Made by a program: the position numbers and the translations under genes. The notes beneath the pieces were generated by a model. The model was not told the origin of the DNA, made no database searches, and saw nothing but the letters and a program-made list of their open reading frames with translations. 64,000 nucleotides of DNA from Burkholderiales bacterium. Lineage in GTDB: Bacteria; Pseudomonadota; Gammaproteobacteria; Burkholderiales; SG8-41. The stretch spans positions 124,001 through 188,000 of the forward strand of contig JADZGE010000021.1 in assembly GCA_020854035.1 (NCBI GenBank), given 5' to 3'. Shown one piece after another: positions 54,836-63,820 of this stretch (position 1 is its first letter; each line of letters begins with the position of its first letter).

Positions 54836-54867
54836 CGCCGTACGGCGCGGCGCTGCGCCGCGGCGCG

Positions 54868-55392
54868 CTACGCGTTCCCGGAGGAAGCGGACGGGACCGC
54901 GGCCGGCGCCGCGGCCGGGGTTTCGGCCGGCGCGGTCGCGGGCGGTTCCAGCATTTCCGATCCGCGCTCCCGCGCCGCGAGCCGTTGCGCCTCTTCCCGT
55001 TCGCGCTCCTCGCGGTCTTCTCTCGCCCAGCGCAGGATGTTCTGCGCCTGCTTCAGGCCCGCCAGCATCTCCGGGGGAATCGGCTCGGTCTTGCTGTAGT
55101 CGTCGATATAGACGTCGAGCCCATCCATCACGTTGAAACGGGGATCGGTGAAGAGCTTCTTCAGCGCCGAGCGGCGCACGTCCTCGTCCACCCTGGGATG
55201 AAAGAACGCGCGGTAGTCGGAGTCGATCGTGAGCTTCTCGACCGGGGGCAGCTCCGGCGCGGGCGACCGGGGGTCGGGCGCCGGCTCGCCCGGCGGCGGC
55301 GCCTCGCGCGCCTCCTGCTTGCGCCGCGACCAGCGCGAGAGAAACGGCTCGCCGCCGTCCTTCTCCGGCGCTTCGTCTCGCCCGCGCTTCAC
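54868..55392 (-). CDS. DUF3306 protein of the formate dehydrogenase locus
   Basis: A 174-residue hydrophilic protein. The conserved part is [17 protein letters not shown] at the N-terminus, then [20 protein letters not shown] and [20 protein letters not shown] around residues 55-95. An Ala/Pro/Glu-rich tail follows. GTG at 55392 overlaps the DUF3305 stop as GTGA. These proteins accompany fdh genes; their function is not established. Confidence 0.85.
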   Translation of the reverse strand: MKRGRDEAPEKDGGEPFLSRWSRRKQEAREAPPPGEPAPDPRSPAPELPPVEKLTIDSDYRAFFHPRVDEDVRRSALKKLFTDPRFNVMDGLDVYIDDYSKTEPIPPEMLAGLKQAQNILRWAREDREEREREEAQRLAARERGSEMLEPPATAPAETPAAAPAAVPSASSGNA

Positions 55393-55898
55393 CGCGGGCC
55401 CTCGCGGTGCGATGCCACGCCCCTGTCCCGGCTGCTGGCGTAGCGCTTCTTCTTCGGCTCCTCCGGCCGGTAATGGGCCTCCGCGAATGCCGCGATCCAC
55501 GGAATCAGGTCCGGCGGCAGCGCGACGCCACCCACCGTCTCCTCGGCGTCCATCCAGCGCGCTCCCTCGTGGTAGCTTACCGTGAGCGATTCCGGGCGCG
55601 CGAGTTCGCCGTCCATGCGCCACAGGATGAAGACCTTGGGTTGCGGCGAGGTGATGTTGTAGATATAGCCTTCGGACTCGTCGCGGTGCAACCGCAGCTT
55701 GAATCCCGGGAAGAGCATCTGCATGGAACGCGCGTCCCTGAAGATGACCCGCTCGCCGCTTCCCGGCGGCGATGCGTCCTGCACGACACCCTTCGCCTCC
55801 CAGCGCTCGCTCACCCAGCGGTTCCCGGCCTTCACCCGCTCCATGATCACGGCAATGGCGTAGGGCGCGGCGGGATTCGGCGTGCTGGATTCGGCCAT
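55389..55898 (-). CDS. DUF3305 protein of the formate dehydrogenase locus
   Basis: A 169-residue protein beginning [20 protein letters not shown], with [31 protein letters not shown] and FILWRMDGE as family segments. The C-terminus EEPKKKRYA is basic. ATG at 55898 is chosen over the frame's upstream ATG because the conserved domain begins there. It is the first gene of the accessory unit (DUF3305, DUF3306, ferredoxin, TorD) and is divergent from moaA across 114 bases. Confidence 0.85.
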   Translation of the reverse strand: MAESSTPNPAAPYAIAVIMERVKAGNRWVSERWEAKGVVQDASPPGSGERVIFRDARSMQMLFPGFKLRLHRDESEGYIYNITSPQPKVFILWRMDGELARPESLTVSYHEGARWMDAEETVGGVALPPDLIPWIAAFAEAHYRPEEPKKKRYASSRDRGVASHREGPR

Positions 55899-55953
55899 GG
55901 CGGCATTGTGCGCCAAGCCATTCCCTCGCGCAACGGCGAACGCTCCCAAATAC

Positions 55954-55968
55954 CTGATTTGCAATCAG
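55954..55968. promoter_or_regulatory. Palindrome CTGATT-TGC-AATCAG between DUF3305 and moaA
   Basis: A perfect 6-base inverted repeat with a 3-base spacer lies in the shared divergent promoter region. Its TGAT/ATCA halves recall FNR sites, but the spacing is five instead of four. It is a candidate operator joining fdh accessory and moaA expression. Confidence 0.35.
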
Positions 55969-55976
55969 TGTTTTCC

Positions 55977-56006
55977 TTGCCTGGTTGCCCATCGCTTTGG
56001 GATAAT
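55977..56006 (+). promoter_or_regulatory. Candidate moaA promoter with very short leader
   Basis: TTGCCT (55977-55982) and GATAAT (56001-56006) are 18 bases apart. The moaA ATG begins at 56013, seven bases past the -10, where transcription itself would be expected to start. No Shine-Dalgarno sequence fits between, so a leaderless mRNA is possible. Confidence 0.4.
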
Positions 56007-56012
56007 CGACGC

Positions 56013-57020
56013 ATGAAGCATACGCTCGACCGGCTGCGTCGCCCGCTGCGCGACCTCAGAATCTCCGTCACCGACCGCTGCAACTTCCGCTGCGTCTATT
56101 GCATGCCGAAGCAGGTGTTCGGGAGCGACTATCAATTTCTCGAACGCAGCGAAATCCTGCAATTCGAGGAGATCACGCGCCTTGCCCGCATTTTCCGCGG
56201 TCTCGGCGTGGAGAAGATTCGCTTGACCGGCGGCGAGCCGCTCGTGCGGCGCAACGTGGAACAGCTGATCGCGCAGCTCTCGGCGATCCCCGGCCTCGAT
56301 CTCACGCTCACCACCAACGGGTCGCTGCTCGAGCGCAAGGCCGCGGTACTCGCGGGGGCGGGACTGAAGCGCGTCACCGTGAGCCTCGACGCGCTCGAGG
56401 ACGCCACCTTCAAGCGCATGAACGACGTGGACTTTCCCGTGGCGAAAGTGCTCGCCGGCATCGACGCGGCGGCGGCGGCGGGACTCGTGCCGGTCAAGGT
56501 CAACATGGTGGTGAAGCGCGGGATGAACGAGAAGGACATCCTGCCGATGGCGCGGCGCTTCCGCGGCACCGGGCATATCCTGCGCTTCATCGAGTACATG
56601 GATGTCGGGCACACCAACGGCTGGCGCATGGACGACGTCGTCACCGCGCGTGACATCGTCGAAGCCATCGGCCGCGAGTTCCCCCTCGAGCCCGCCGATC
56701 CCAACTACGCCGGCGAGGTCGCGCAGCGCTGGCGCTACCGGGACGGCGGCGGCGAGATCGGCGTCATCGCCTCGGTCACCCAGGCGTTCTGCCGCGACTG
56801 CACGCGCATCCGCCTGTCCACCGAGGGCAAGCTCTACACCTGCCTCTTCGCCACGGCCGGCCACGACCTGCGCGCGCCGCTGCGCGGGGGCGCGGACGAC
56901 GCGGCGCTGCGCGACACGGTTGCCGGCGTGTGGACGGCCCGCGCCGACCGCTACTCCGAGATCCGCTCGAGCCACACCGCCAGGCTCGAGAAGATCGAGA
57001 TGTCCTACATCGGCGGCTAG
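56013..57020 (+). CDS. moaA: MoaA, GTP 3',8-cyclase
   Basis: A 335-residue radical SAM enzyme for the first step of molybdopterin synthesis. The N-terminal cluster is [18 protein letters not shown] (CxxxCxxC near residues 24-31). SAM and GTP motifs include [26 protein letters not shown] and [15 protein letters not shown]. The C-terminal cluster cysteines are [20 protein letters not shown]. The end MSYIGG is the conserved C-terminal GG needed for activity. It is divergent from the fdh accessory genes and followed by fdhD and mobA on the same strand. Confidence 0.97.
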   Translation: MKHTLDRLRRPLRDLRISVTDRCNFRCVYCMPKQVFGSDYQFLERSEILQFEEITRLARIFRGLGVEKIRLTGGEPLVRRNVEQLIAQLSAIPGLDLTLTTNGSLLERKAAVLAGAGLKRVTVSLDALEDATFKRMNDVDFPVAKVLAGIDAAAAAGLVPVKVNMVVKRGMNEKDILPMARRFRGTGHILRFIEYMDVGHTNGWRMDDVVTARDIVEAIGREFPLEPADPNYAGEVAQRWRYRDGGGEIGVIASVTQAFCRDCTRIRLSTEGKLYTCLFATAGHDLRAPLRGGADDAALRDTVAGVWTARADRYSEIRSSHTARLEKIEMSYIGG

Positions 57021-57043
57021 CGCCGCCTCGCGATGATGAACGC

Positions 57044-57116
57044 GGAACGATGAATCCGGAATGAAGCCCGCGAAATCGGGTTCACGATCCAGGCGTCGTT
57101 CGCCGTTCATCGTTCC
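57044..57116. repeat. Inverted repeat GGAACGATGAA / TTCATCGTTCC in the moaA-fdhD gap
   Basis: Two perfect 11-base arms (57044-57054 and 57106-57116) flank 51 bases. The gap also has ATGAACGCGGAA-type near-repeats. No gene is seen here. It could be a dispersed intergenic repeat or a weak RNA stem between the two genes. Confidence 0.45.
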
Positions 57117-57125
57117 TCGCCGCTC

Positions 57126-57965
57126 ATGAGTACCGCACATCGCCCCAGGATTACCCGCGCGAGCCGCCCCCTCACCTTCGAGGTCGAGGCGATCAACGAG
57201 CGCGGGGAAGCGCTGGCGACGCCGATCGCCGGCGAGACCCCGCTCACGATCTACGTGGACAAGCGTGAGATCGTGACGCTGATGACGCTCGGGCAGGCGC
57301 CCGAAGCGCTCGCCATCGGGTACCTGCGCAACCAGCGGCTCGTGCGCTCGGTGGACGAGATCGCCGAGGTGCAGGTGGACTGGGAGACCGCCTCGGTCGC
57401 GGTCACCACCCGCAGGGCGATCCGGGGCCTGAAGGAAAGGATGAAGAAGCGCACGGTCACCACCGGCTGCGGCCAGGGCACCGTGTTCGGCGATCTCATG
57501 GAGGAGATCGACGCCATCACGCTGCGCGAGGACGTGGCGATGAGCGAGGAGACGCTCTACGCGCTGCTCGACGCGGTGCGCCGCCACGAGAGCATCTACA
57601 GGAGCGCGGGCGCGGTGCACGGCTGCGCGCTGGCGAATCCGCGCGCCGGGATCCTCACCTTCGTCGAGGATGTCGGCCGCCACAACGCCGTGGACGCCAT
57701 CGCCGGCAGGATGTGGCTCGACGGCATCGACGGCTCCGACAAGATCTTCTACACGACCGGGCGCCTCACTTCCGAGATGGTGATCAAGTCCGCGCAGATG
57801 CGCATCCCCTTCCTCGTCTCGCGCTCGGGTCTCACGCAGATGGGCTACGAGATCGCGAAGCGGGTCGGCATCACCATGATCGGCCGCGCGGTGAACAAGC
57901 ACTACCTGCTGTTTACCGGGAAGCGCCGATTCGTGAAGCGGATCGGGGCAACCCTGCTCGCCTGA
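57126..57965 (+). CDS. fdhD: FdhD, formate dehydrogenase sulfurtransferase
   Basis: A 279-residue protein that passes sulfur from IscS-type desulfurase to the Mo/W cofactor of formate dehydrogenase. Motifs are GETPLTIYVDKREIVTLM, APEALAIGYLRNQRLV, VTTGCGQGTVFG, HGCALAN, VEDVGRHNAVDAIAG and TTGRLTSEMVIKSAQM. The catalytic loop has one Cys (CGQG), whereas Escherichia coli FdhD has CxxC; the second Cys is missing here. ATG at 57126 gives a short basic lead-in. Its position between moaA and mobA matches its client nearby. Confidence 0.94.
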   Translation: MSTAHRPRITRASRPLTFEVEAINERGEALATPIAGETPLTIYVDKREIVTLMTLGQAPEALAIGYLRNQRLVRSVDEIAEVQVDWETASVAVTTRRAIRGLKERMKKRTVTTGCGQGTVFGDLMEEIDAITLREDVAMSEETLYALLDAVRRHESIYRSAGAVHGCALANPRAGILTFVEDVGRHNAVDAIAGRMWLDGIDGSDKIFYTTGRLTSEMVIKSAQMRIPFLVSRSGLTQMGYEIAKRVGITMIGRAVNKHYLLFTGKRRFVKRIGATLLA

Positions 57966-58099
57966 CGGATATCCGCCACGGGACCACGCGGAAAGGGCGG
58001 GCGCTCCGCGCCGCGACGCGTATTGCGCGAACATGGCGGGCAACGTGTCCGGCGGATTGATGGGGCTGTCGAGGCTTCCATGTGTAGCCGTGTGATTTC

Positions 58100-58687
58100 G
58101 TGGCTGATGCGTCTCGCATAACCGGGTTGATCCTCGCGGGCGGCCGCGGCACCCGCATGGGTGGCGTGGACAAGGGCCTGCAGCTCCTGCGCGGGCGGCC
58201 GATGGTGGCATGGGTGATCGAACGACTCGCGCCCCAGGTCGGGGAGATACTGCTGAACGCCAACCAGAACCTCGCCACCTACGCCGGATTCGGTCACCGG
58301 GTGATACCGGACGAAATCGGCGGCTTTGCCGGACCGCTCGCCGGCCTGCACCGGGGGCTGTCCGAGGCGGCGCACGGGTTCGTCGCGACCGTGCCCTGCG
58401 ACTCGCCGTTCCTGCCTTCCGACCTCGTCGCGCGGCTCGGCGCGGGAATCGACGGTGCCGGGGCCGATCTCGCGGTGGCGAAGACGGGCGAGCAGCCCCA
58501 CCCGGTATTCTGTCTCTGCCGCACGAGCGTGCTGCCCGGCCTCACGCGGTTTCTCGCGGGCGGCGGGCGCAAGATCGACGCGTGGTATTCGAGGCTGAAG
58601 GTGGTCGAGGTGCGCTTCGACGACCAGGAGGCGGCGTTCAGCAACATCAATACCCCGGAGGAGCTGCGGGCCGTCGAGGGCGGATGA
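58100..58687 (+). CDS. mobA: MobA, molybdenum cofactor guanylyltransferase
   Basis: A 195-residue nucleotidyltransferase that converts Mo-MPT to the guanine dinucleotide form required by formate dehydrogenase. The N-terminal loop is ITGLILAGGRGTRMGGVDKG. Further motifs are DEIGGFAGPLAGLHRGL, VPCDSPFLPSDLV and FSNINTPEEL. The frame starts with GTG at 58100, matching family length, with no clear Shine-Dalgarno. The bases between fdhD and mobA (about 130) show nothing else. Confidence 0.95.
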   Translation: MADASRITGLILAGGRGTRMGGVDKGLQLLRGRPMVAWVIERLAPQVGEILLNANQNLATYAGFGHRVIPDEIGGFAGPLAGLHRGLSEAAHGFVATVPCDSPFLPSDLVARLGAGIDGAGADLAVAKTGEQPHPVFCLCRTSVLPGLTRFLAGGGRKIDAWYSRLKVVEVRFDDQEAAFSNINTPEELRAVEGG

Positions 58688-58820
58688 GCTGCCTCGATTT
58701 TTCACCATGCTCGCGCGCAAGATGGTTCTTGTCGCGGCGCCGCGCGCTTGCATGGCCGCCGCGATACAATCCGCATGCGCCACGCCGCCCGGATCGATCA
58801 CGCCGACAAGGATAGCGGAC

Positions 58821-59204
58821 ATGCTCGACGAATTCGGAAAACTCATCCTGCGCCTCGCTCTTGCGCTCCTCATGCTCTTCCACGGCTTCGCCAAGCTCCG
58901 CTACGGCGTGGGGTTCATCGAGGGCACGCTCCAAAGCCACGGGCTCCCCGGCTTTTTCGCCTACGGTGTGTTCGTGGGCGAAGTGCTCGCGCCGCTCATG
59001 GTGCTCGCGGGCTTCTACGCCCGCGCGGGCGCGGCGCTCATCGCGATCAACATGGTCTTCGCGGTCGCCCTCGTGCACGCTTCCGAGCTTGCCGCCATCG
59101 CCAAGTCGGGCGGCTGGGCGCTCGAACTCCAGGCTTTGTTCTTCTTCACCGCCGTCGCGATCGCGCTCCTCGGGCCGGGGAAATTCGGCGTCAACCGAAG
59201 TTAG
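58821..59204 (+). CDS. DoxX-family membrane protein
   Basis: A 127-residue protein with four membrane helices: ILRLALALLMLFHGFAKL, AYGVFVGEVLAPLMVLAGFY, AALIAINMVFAVALVH and LQALFFFTAVAIALLG. The HGFAKL and GEVLAPL segments are DoxX-like. ATG at 58821 is preceded by AAGGATAG; the earlier in-frame start has no such site. Proteins of this family take part in sulfur or redox metabolism. The specific role is unknown and no operon partner is evident. Confidence 0.85.
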   Translation: MLDEFGKLILRLALALLMLFHGFAKLRYGVGFIEGTLQSHGLPGFFAYGVFVGEVLAPLMVLAGFYARAGAALIAINMVFAVALVHASELAAIAKSGGWALELQALFFFTAVAIALLGPGKFGVNRS

Positions 59205-59262
59205 GGGTCCTGACGAACCACGGGCTCGGCGGCGGGCATCCGGGAGTGCCTGGCGCTACCGG

Positions 59263-59282
59263 GTTCCCGCCTTCGCGGGAAC
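59263..59282. repeat. REP-like hairpin GTTCCCGC-cttc-GCGGGAAC
   Basis: A perfect 8-bp stem with a CTTC loop lies between the convergent DoxX and glucokinase genes. Its sequence resembles the dispersed extragenic palindromes with GCGGGAA arms found in many proteobacteria. It could also act as a bidirectional terminator, although no T-run follows. Confidence 0.5.
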
Positions 59283-59315
59283 GACGCAACCGGGGTCTTG
59301 CAGCGTTTCCCCAGG

Positions 59316-60335
59316 TCAACCCGGGACGCCCGGCGCCGCCAGCCGGTTCGCCTCGATCAGGGCGCCGTAGAGGCAGACTTTCGGATTCATCACCACGTGG
59401 ACCGGGATCGTCTTCAGCAGATCGCCGAAGCGCCCCTTGTCGTTGAACGCGCGGATGAACGAGCTGTCCCGCAGGCGGGCGATGATGCGCGGCGCGATCC
59501 CGCCCGCGATGTAGGTGCCGCCGCGCGCGAGCGTCGCCAGCGCGACGTTCCCGGCGAACGCGCCGTAGGCCGAAACGAAGATGTCGAGCGCCTTCACCGC
59601 CAGCGGATCGCGCCGGGATGCGCCGAACTCGCCGATGACGGCGGTGGTATCGGCGCTTGCCTTCGACGCCGCCAGCATCTCGCGTGACGGTATGCCCACG
59701 CCTTTCTCCTGCAGGAAGCTGAAAATCCGCATCAGCCCCGGTCCCGACACCACGCGCTCCCAGGACACGCGCCCGAAGTTGCGCCGCAGGTACGCGAGCA
59801 GCTCGTCCTGGATCTCGTCGAGGGGCGCGAAATCGGCGTGCCCGGCCTCCGAGGCGTGCGCGACGTAGCGCTCGCCGTTCCAGACGAGCCAGCCCGTGCC
59901 GAGGCCGGTACCCGCGCCGATCACGAGCCGCGTCGCGTGCTCGCGCACCTCACCCTGCTGCAACGTCACGAAATCGCCGGCGGCGAGGGCCGGGATCCCC
60001 AGCCCGGCGGCCGCGAAGTCATTGATGAGCGCGACCGGGGCGAGCCCGAGGCGCGCCGCCAGCGCCGCCGCCTCGATCCGCCAGCCGAGATTGGTGAGCG
60101 TCGTCGTTCCGTTCTCGACCGGTCCGGCGACCGAAAGGCAGGTCGACGCGATGCCGCCGGCGTGCGGCGCCACCTCGGGACGCGCGAGGAACGTTTCAAG
60201 GATCGCTTCCAGCGCGCTGAAGTCGCGGCTCTGGCAGCCCCATTCGACGGCGATCCGCGGCAGCGCCCCGCCCTCCTGCGCGAGCGCGACGAGGGTCTTG
60301 GTGCCGCCGACGTCCGCCGCGAGCAGCCAGCTCAT
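59316..60335 (-). CDS. glk: Glucokinase (ROK-independent Glk family)
   Basis: A 339-residue sugar kinase. The phosphate loop is LLAADVGGTKTLVALAQ. Sugar-site segments are TNLGWRIEAAALA and ALINDFAAAGLGIPAL, followed by VIGAGTGLGTGWLVW and SEAGHADFAPLDEIQDELL with the zinc-free Glk pattern. GGTYIAGGIAPRI is near the C-terminus. It phosphorylates glucose with ATP. The ATG overlaps the mtfA stop as ATGA, so the two genes are coupled. Confidence 0.93.
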   Translation of the reverse strand: MSWLLAADVGGTKTLVALAQEGGALPRIAVEWGCQSRDFSALEAILETFLARPEVAPHAGGIASTCLSVAGPVENGTTTLTNLGWRIEAAALAARLGLAPVALINDFAAAGLGIPALAAGDFVTLQQGEVREHATRLVIGAGTGLGTGWLVWNGERYVAHASEAGHADFAPLDEIQDELLAYLRRNFGRVSWERVVSGPGLMRIFSFLQEKGVGIPSREMLAASKASADTTAVIGEFGASRRDPLAVKALDIFVSAYGAFAGNVALATLARGGTYIAGGIAPRIIARLRDSSFIRAFNDKGRFGDLLKTIPVHVVMNPKVCLYGALIEANRLAAPGVPG

Positions 60336-61108
60336 GCGGCACGCTCGAGGCGCGCGAGCGGATCCTGCCGGTAGAAGGCCGCGAGCTCAGCGTACACCGC
60401 GGGGTAGTCCGCGTGCACCACCTCCGGAATCTCGAAGAATGCTTCGGAGAGCACGGCGAAGAATTCCGCCGGGTTCTCGGCGGCGTAGGGGTCGATCCGC
60501 GTATGCGCGCGCGCCTCCACGCGGCGCGAGAAGTCCTCGTAGGCGGCGCGCAAGTCCTCCGCCCATCGCCGCGCGTCCATGCCGGCGTGGAGCGGCGGAC
60601 AGCCGTTGGCGTCGCCGTTCAGCATGTCGAGCTTGTGCGCGAACTCGTGCATCACGACATTGTAGCCGCCGCCGCTGTCGGCCTGGCGCGTATCGGCCCA
60701 GGACAGGATGACCGGACCTGTCAGCCACGACTCGCCGCTCATCGGCTCGCGCACGTGGTGCGCGACGCCGTCCGCGTCCACGTATTCGTAGTCGACGACG
60801 AATTCGTCGGGATACACGATGACCTCCGTAAAGCCGCGGTACCAGTCGAGGTCGAGCCCGAGCACCAGCATCGAAGCCTGGACGGCGATGTCGACCCGCA
60901 TTTCCTCGCTCACTTCAAGCCCACCGGCCCCCGTGATTTCCTTGTCGTGCCGGAACAGGATCACCCGTTCGCGCAAGAGGCGCGCCTCCTCCGGCCCGAG
61001 CGCCCGCGTGAACGAATAGCGCCGCAGGGCCGCGGCCCAAACGGCGCCGTCGAGCCGCGCGCGGGCGAGTATCCGGTTGCGCCGCCAGCGCCTGAACGAA
61101 CTCAGCAC
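60332..61108 (-). CDS. mtfA: MtfA zinc metallopeptidase
   Basis: A 258-residue M90-family peptidase. The metal site is VVMHEFAHKLDMLNGDAN (HExxH type), with a downstream NPAEFFAVLSEAFFE that supplies the third ligand. FHEV-like RGFTEVIVYPDEFVVDYEYV precedes it. In Escherichia coli MtfA binds the glucose repressor Mlc, and here it is coupled to glucokinase. GTG at 61108 is a plausible start; GTG at 61126 is another. The longer frame to 61219 reads through an intergenic direct repeat. Confidence 0.88.
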   Translation of the reverse strand: MLSSFRRWRRNRILARARLDGAVWAAALRRYSFTRALGPEEARLLRERVILFRHDKEITGAGGLEVSEEMRVDIAVQASMLVLGLDLDWYRGFTEVIVYPDEFVVDYEYVDADGVAHHVREPMSGESWLTGPVILSWADTRQADSGGGYNVVMHEFAHKLDMLNGDANGCPPLHAGMDARRWAEDLRAAYEDFSRRVEARAHTRIDPYAAENPAEFFAVLSEAFFEIPEVVHADYPAVYAELAAFYRQDPLARLERAA

Positions 61109-61186
61109 GCCGGGATCCGCCCGCACAGGGCCCCGGCGGCGACAGCGGGGGTCACCATGAGCTCGTTCATTGCGCGCAGTGTGGAT

Positions 61187-61223
61187 GGTGAATGGTAAAC
61201 GGTGAATGGCGAATCGCAAACGG
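61187..61223. repeat. Short direct repeats GGTGAATGG upstream of mtfA
   Basis: GGTGAATGG occurs at 61187-61195 and 61201-61209, each followed by a related AAACGG tail. The region lies between mtfA and the ybbP-like gene. It looks like a degenerate intergenic repeat without coding value. Confidence 0.4.
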
Positions 61224-61267
61224 CGGGCACGCCGGAGGAGTCCGCAGGCCCCGGACCCGGCGGATGC

Positions 61268-63793
61268 CTACATCGACCGCAACACGTGAAGCGGCGGCAC
61301 TTCCAGGACGCGCCGCGTGCCGATCCACCCCGCCACGGCGACCCCGGCGGCGCCACCGGCCACGCCGATCAGCCAAACCGCCGGATCGGGGGCATAGTCG
61401 AGGTCGAGAAAGCGCCGCGCGATATACCAGCCGAGCCCGGACGCGCCGGCCGCGGCGACCAGGCCGGCAGCCGCCCCGATGACGGCGAACTCCGCGAGGT
61501 GCGCCCGGTTCACCTGCGCCCGCGTCGCCCCCAGCGTGCGCATGATCGAGGCTTCGTAGAGCCGTTCATCCCGGGTACTCGCCACCGCGGCATAGAGCAC
61601 CACGAGCCCGGCGACGAGCGTGAAGAGGAACACGAACTGCACGGCCCGGGCCGCGCGGTCCATCAGTGCCTGCACCTGCACGAGCGCCTGTGCGACGTCG
61701 ATCAGCACCACGGTGGGGAATCGCTTCACGAGCACCGTCAGTTCGCCCGCCCGCTCCGGGGGCAGGAAAAAACTCGTGACCCACGTGGCCGGCCGGTCGT
61801 CGTAGAGTCCCGGTGGTCCGATCACGAAGAAATTCACGTTGAAACTGTCCCACTCGACGGCGCGCAGGCTCGTCACCGTGGCGGCGACCCGCGCGCCCGC
61901 GATGTCGAAGGTAAGCCGGTCGCCCAGCCGGATGCCCAGCGTCCCGGCAAGCCCTCGTTCCACGGACAGTTCATCGGTGCGGGCGCTGCCCGCCTCCCAC
62001 CAGCGCCCGGCAACGATCCGGTTGTCGCCACGCAGGCGCTTCGCCCAGGACAGGTTGAACTCGCGGTTCACGAGGCGCCTTGCGCGCTCGTCGGTGTAGT
62101 CCTCCTCGGAGACGGCGCGCTCCCCGATACCCGTCAGCCGCCCGCGCACCATGGGATAGAGCTCCGGGGGCGCGAGCCCGCGCTCGGCGAAGAACGCCCG
62201 CATCGGCTCGACCTGGTCGGGGGCGATGTTGATCACGAACCGGTTGGGCGCGCCCGGGGGCAGGCTCGCACGCCAGCTTCGCAGGAGATCCGCGCGCACG
62301 AGCGTCAGGGCGAGCAGCGCCATCATGCCCAGACCGAGCGCGACCACCTGCACCACCGTGCCCAGTCGTTGCCGGTGCAATCCCGCAAGACCGAAGCGCC
62401 AGGCCGCGCCGCGTCCCCTCACGCGTCCCACGGCGGCGAGCACCGCGCCGGCAAGCCCCGCCGCGGCCGCGACCACGGCGACGGACCAGCCTAGCACGGT
62501 GATCCCCAACCGGAATTCGCCGGCGCGCCACAGGATGAGCGCGCACACGACGGCGGCGCCCGCCGCATAGCCGGCGAGCCCGCCCCCCTTCGGCGCACCG
62601 AGCTCCCTGCGCATTACGCGCAGCGTGGGCACGCGTGCCAGCGCGCCGAGCGGCGGCAGCGCGAAGCCGAGGAGGAGCAGCAGCCCCACCGCCGCCCCCG
62701 CGAGCACCGGGGCGGGTCCCGGGGCGGGCAGCGGTACCGCCGCCACCTGCGTGAGCCAGTACGCCAGCATCGCCTGCGCCGCCATGCCGATTGCCACGCC
62801 GCATGACGCCGCGACGAGCCCCAGCGTGACGAAGAGCGCCACGTAGAGGCGCACGATCGTGCCCTGGCTCGCCCCGAGGCAGCGCATGACGGCGCAGCCA
62901 TCCAGATGGCGCTGGAGATAGCGCCGCGCAGCGAGCACGACCGCGGCAGCCGCCAGCAGCACGGTGGCGAGCGCCGCCAGGTTGAGAAAGCTCCCGGCGC
63001 GGTCGAGCGCCGAACGGATCCCCGGGCGTGCATCCTGCATCCCCTCGATGCGCTCTCCCGCGCCCCGCGCCTGCGACCATGCGCGGTAGGCGGCCACCGC
63101 CGCCGGCTCACCGGCAAGCTGCAGGCTGTAGCGAACGCGGCTGCCGGGCTGGACCAAGCCGGTCGCGGCGAGGTCCGCCAGGTTCATCATGACGCGCGGC
63201 TGGCCGCTCAGGAAGCCGAGCGCGACACCCGGCTCCTGCGTGATCACCGCCGCGACCCGGAACTCGCGATTGCCGAGCGCGACTCGCGCATCGCCGGCGA
63301 GCTCCAGCCCGGTGTACAGGCGCTCGTCCACCCAGACCGTTCCCGGCGCGGGTATGCCGTCCGCCCGGCGGTCGGGCGCGAACAGGCGATCGGCGATGCG
63401 CACTTCGCCACGCGCCGGGTATCCCCGCCCGACCACCTTCACGTCCGCGAGCATGCTCTTCTCGCCGCGGAGCATCATGCTCGGAAACCGCAGCACTTCG
63501 ACCGCGGCAAGGCCGCGTCGCAGCGCCTCGCGCCGCAACTCCGGGGCGAGCGCACGGGTGTCTCCGATGACGAGGTCCGCGCCGAGGAGACGGTTCGCCT
63601 GCGCGGCGAGCGCGCGGTCGACCCGGCTGGTGAAGAAACCCACCGTCGTCACGGCCGCGACCGCGATGACTATGGCGGCGGCGAGCAGCGTCACCTCGCC
63701 CGCCCGCCAGTCGCGCACCAACAGCCGCCCGGCGAGCGCGATTTCCCCGACGGGGTTCAGGGTCGCCCCCGCGGAATCATCCCCTTGCGCCAT
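61268..63793 (-). CDS. YbbP-like FtsX-family ABC exporter permease
   Basis: An 841-residue permease. The N-terminal helix is VTLLAAAIVIAVAAVTTVGF (about residues 35-54), followed by a large periplasmic domain. Three more helices lie near 270-400, with an FtsX-core segment AVMRCLGASQGTIVRLYVAL. A second half has YEASIMRTLGATRAQVNRAH near residue 755 and terminal helices. Two FtsX domains and this length match YbbP. With YbbA it forms an exporter-like complex of unclear substrate, often linked to lipid or quorum-signal handling. It starts 27 bases after the ATPase gene. Confidence 0.9.
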   Translation of the reverse strand: MAQGDDSAGATLNPVGEIALAGRLLVRDWRAGEVTLLAAAIVIAVAAVTTVGFFTSRVDRALAAQANRLLGADLVIGDTRALAPELRREALRRGLAAVEVLRFPSMMLRGEKSMLADVKVVGRGYPARGEVRIADRLFAPDRRADGIPAPGTVWVDERLYTGLELAGDARVALGNREFRVAAVITQEPGVALGFLSGQPRVMMNLADLAATGLVQPGSRVRYSLQLAGEPAAVAAYRAWSQARGAGERIEGMQDARPGIRSALDRAGSFLNLAALATVLLAAAAVVLAARRYLQRHLDGCAVMRCLGASQGTIVRLYVALFVTLGLVAASCGVAIGMAAQAMLAYWLTQVAAVPLPAPGPAPVLAGAAVGLLLLLGFALPPLGALARVPTLRVMRRELGAPKGGGLAGYAAGAAVVCALILWRAGEFRLGITVLGWSVAVVAAAAGLAGAVLAAVGRVRGRGAAWRFGLAGLHRQRLGTVVQVVALGLGMMALLALTLVRADLLRSWRASLPPGAPNRFVINIAPDQVEPMRAFFAERGLAPPELYPMVRGRLTGIGERAVSEEDYTDERARRLVNREFNLSWAKRLRGDNRIVAGRWWEAGSARTDELSVERGLAGTLGIRLGDRLTFDIAGARVAATVTSLRAVEWDSFNVNFFVIGPPGLYDDRPATWVTSFFLPPERAGELTVLVKRFPTVVLIDVAQALVQVQALMDRAARAVQFVFLFTLVAGLVVLYAAVASTRDERLYEASIMRTLGATRAQVNRAHLAEFAVIGAAAGLVAAAGASGLGWYIARRFLDLDYAPDPAVWLIGVAGGAAGVAVAGWIGTRRVLEVPPLHVLRSM

Positions 63794-63820
63794 CTCGCCT
63801 GCGCCCCTGGGCCTTCGCGG

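Noticed and set aside
55954..55968. FNR box at the moaA palindrome
   Set aside because: The TGAT/ATCA halves are five bases apart and lack the outer T/A, so it does not fit the FNR spacing; kept only as an unassigned palindrome.
59205..59315. Intrinsic terminator between DoxX and glucokinase genes
   Set aside because: The hairpin is strong but no T-run follows on either strand, so it is listed as a REP-like repeat instead.
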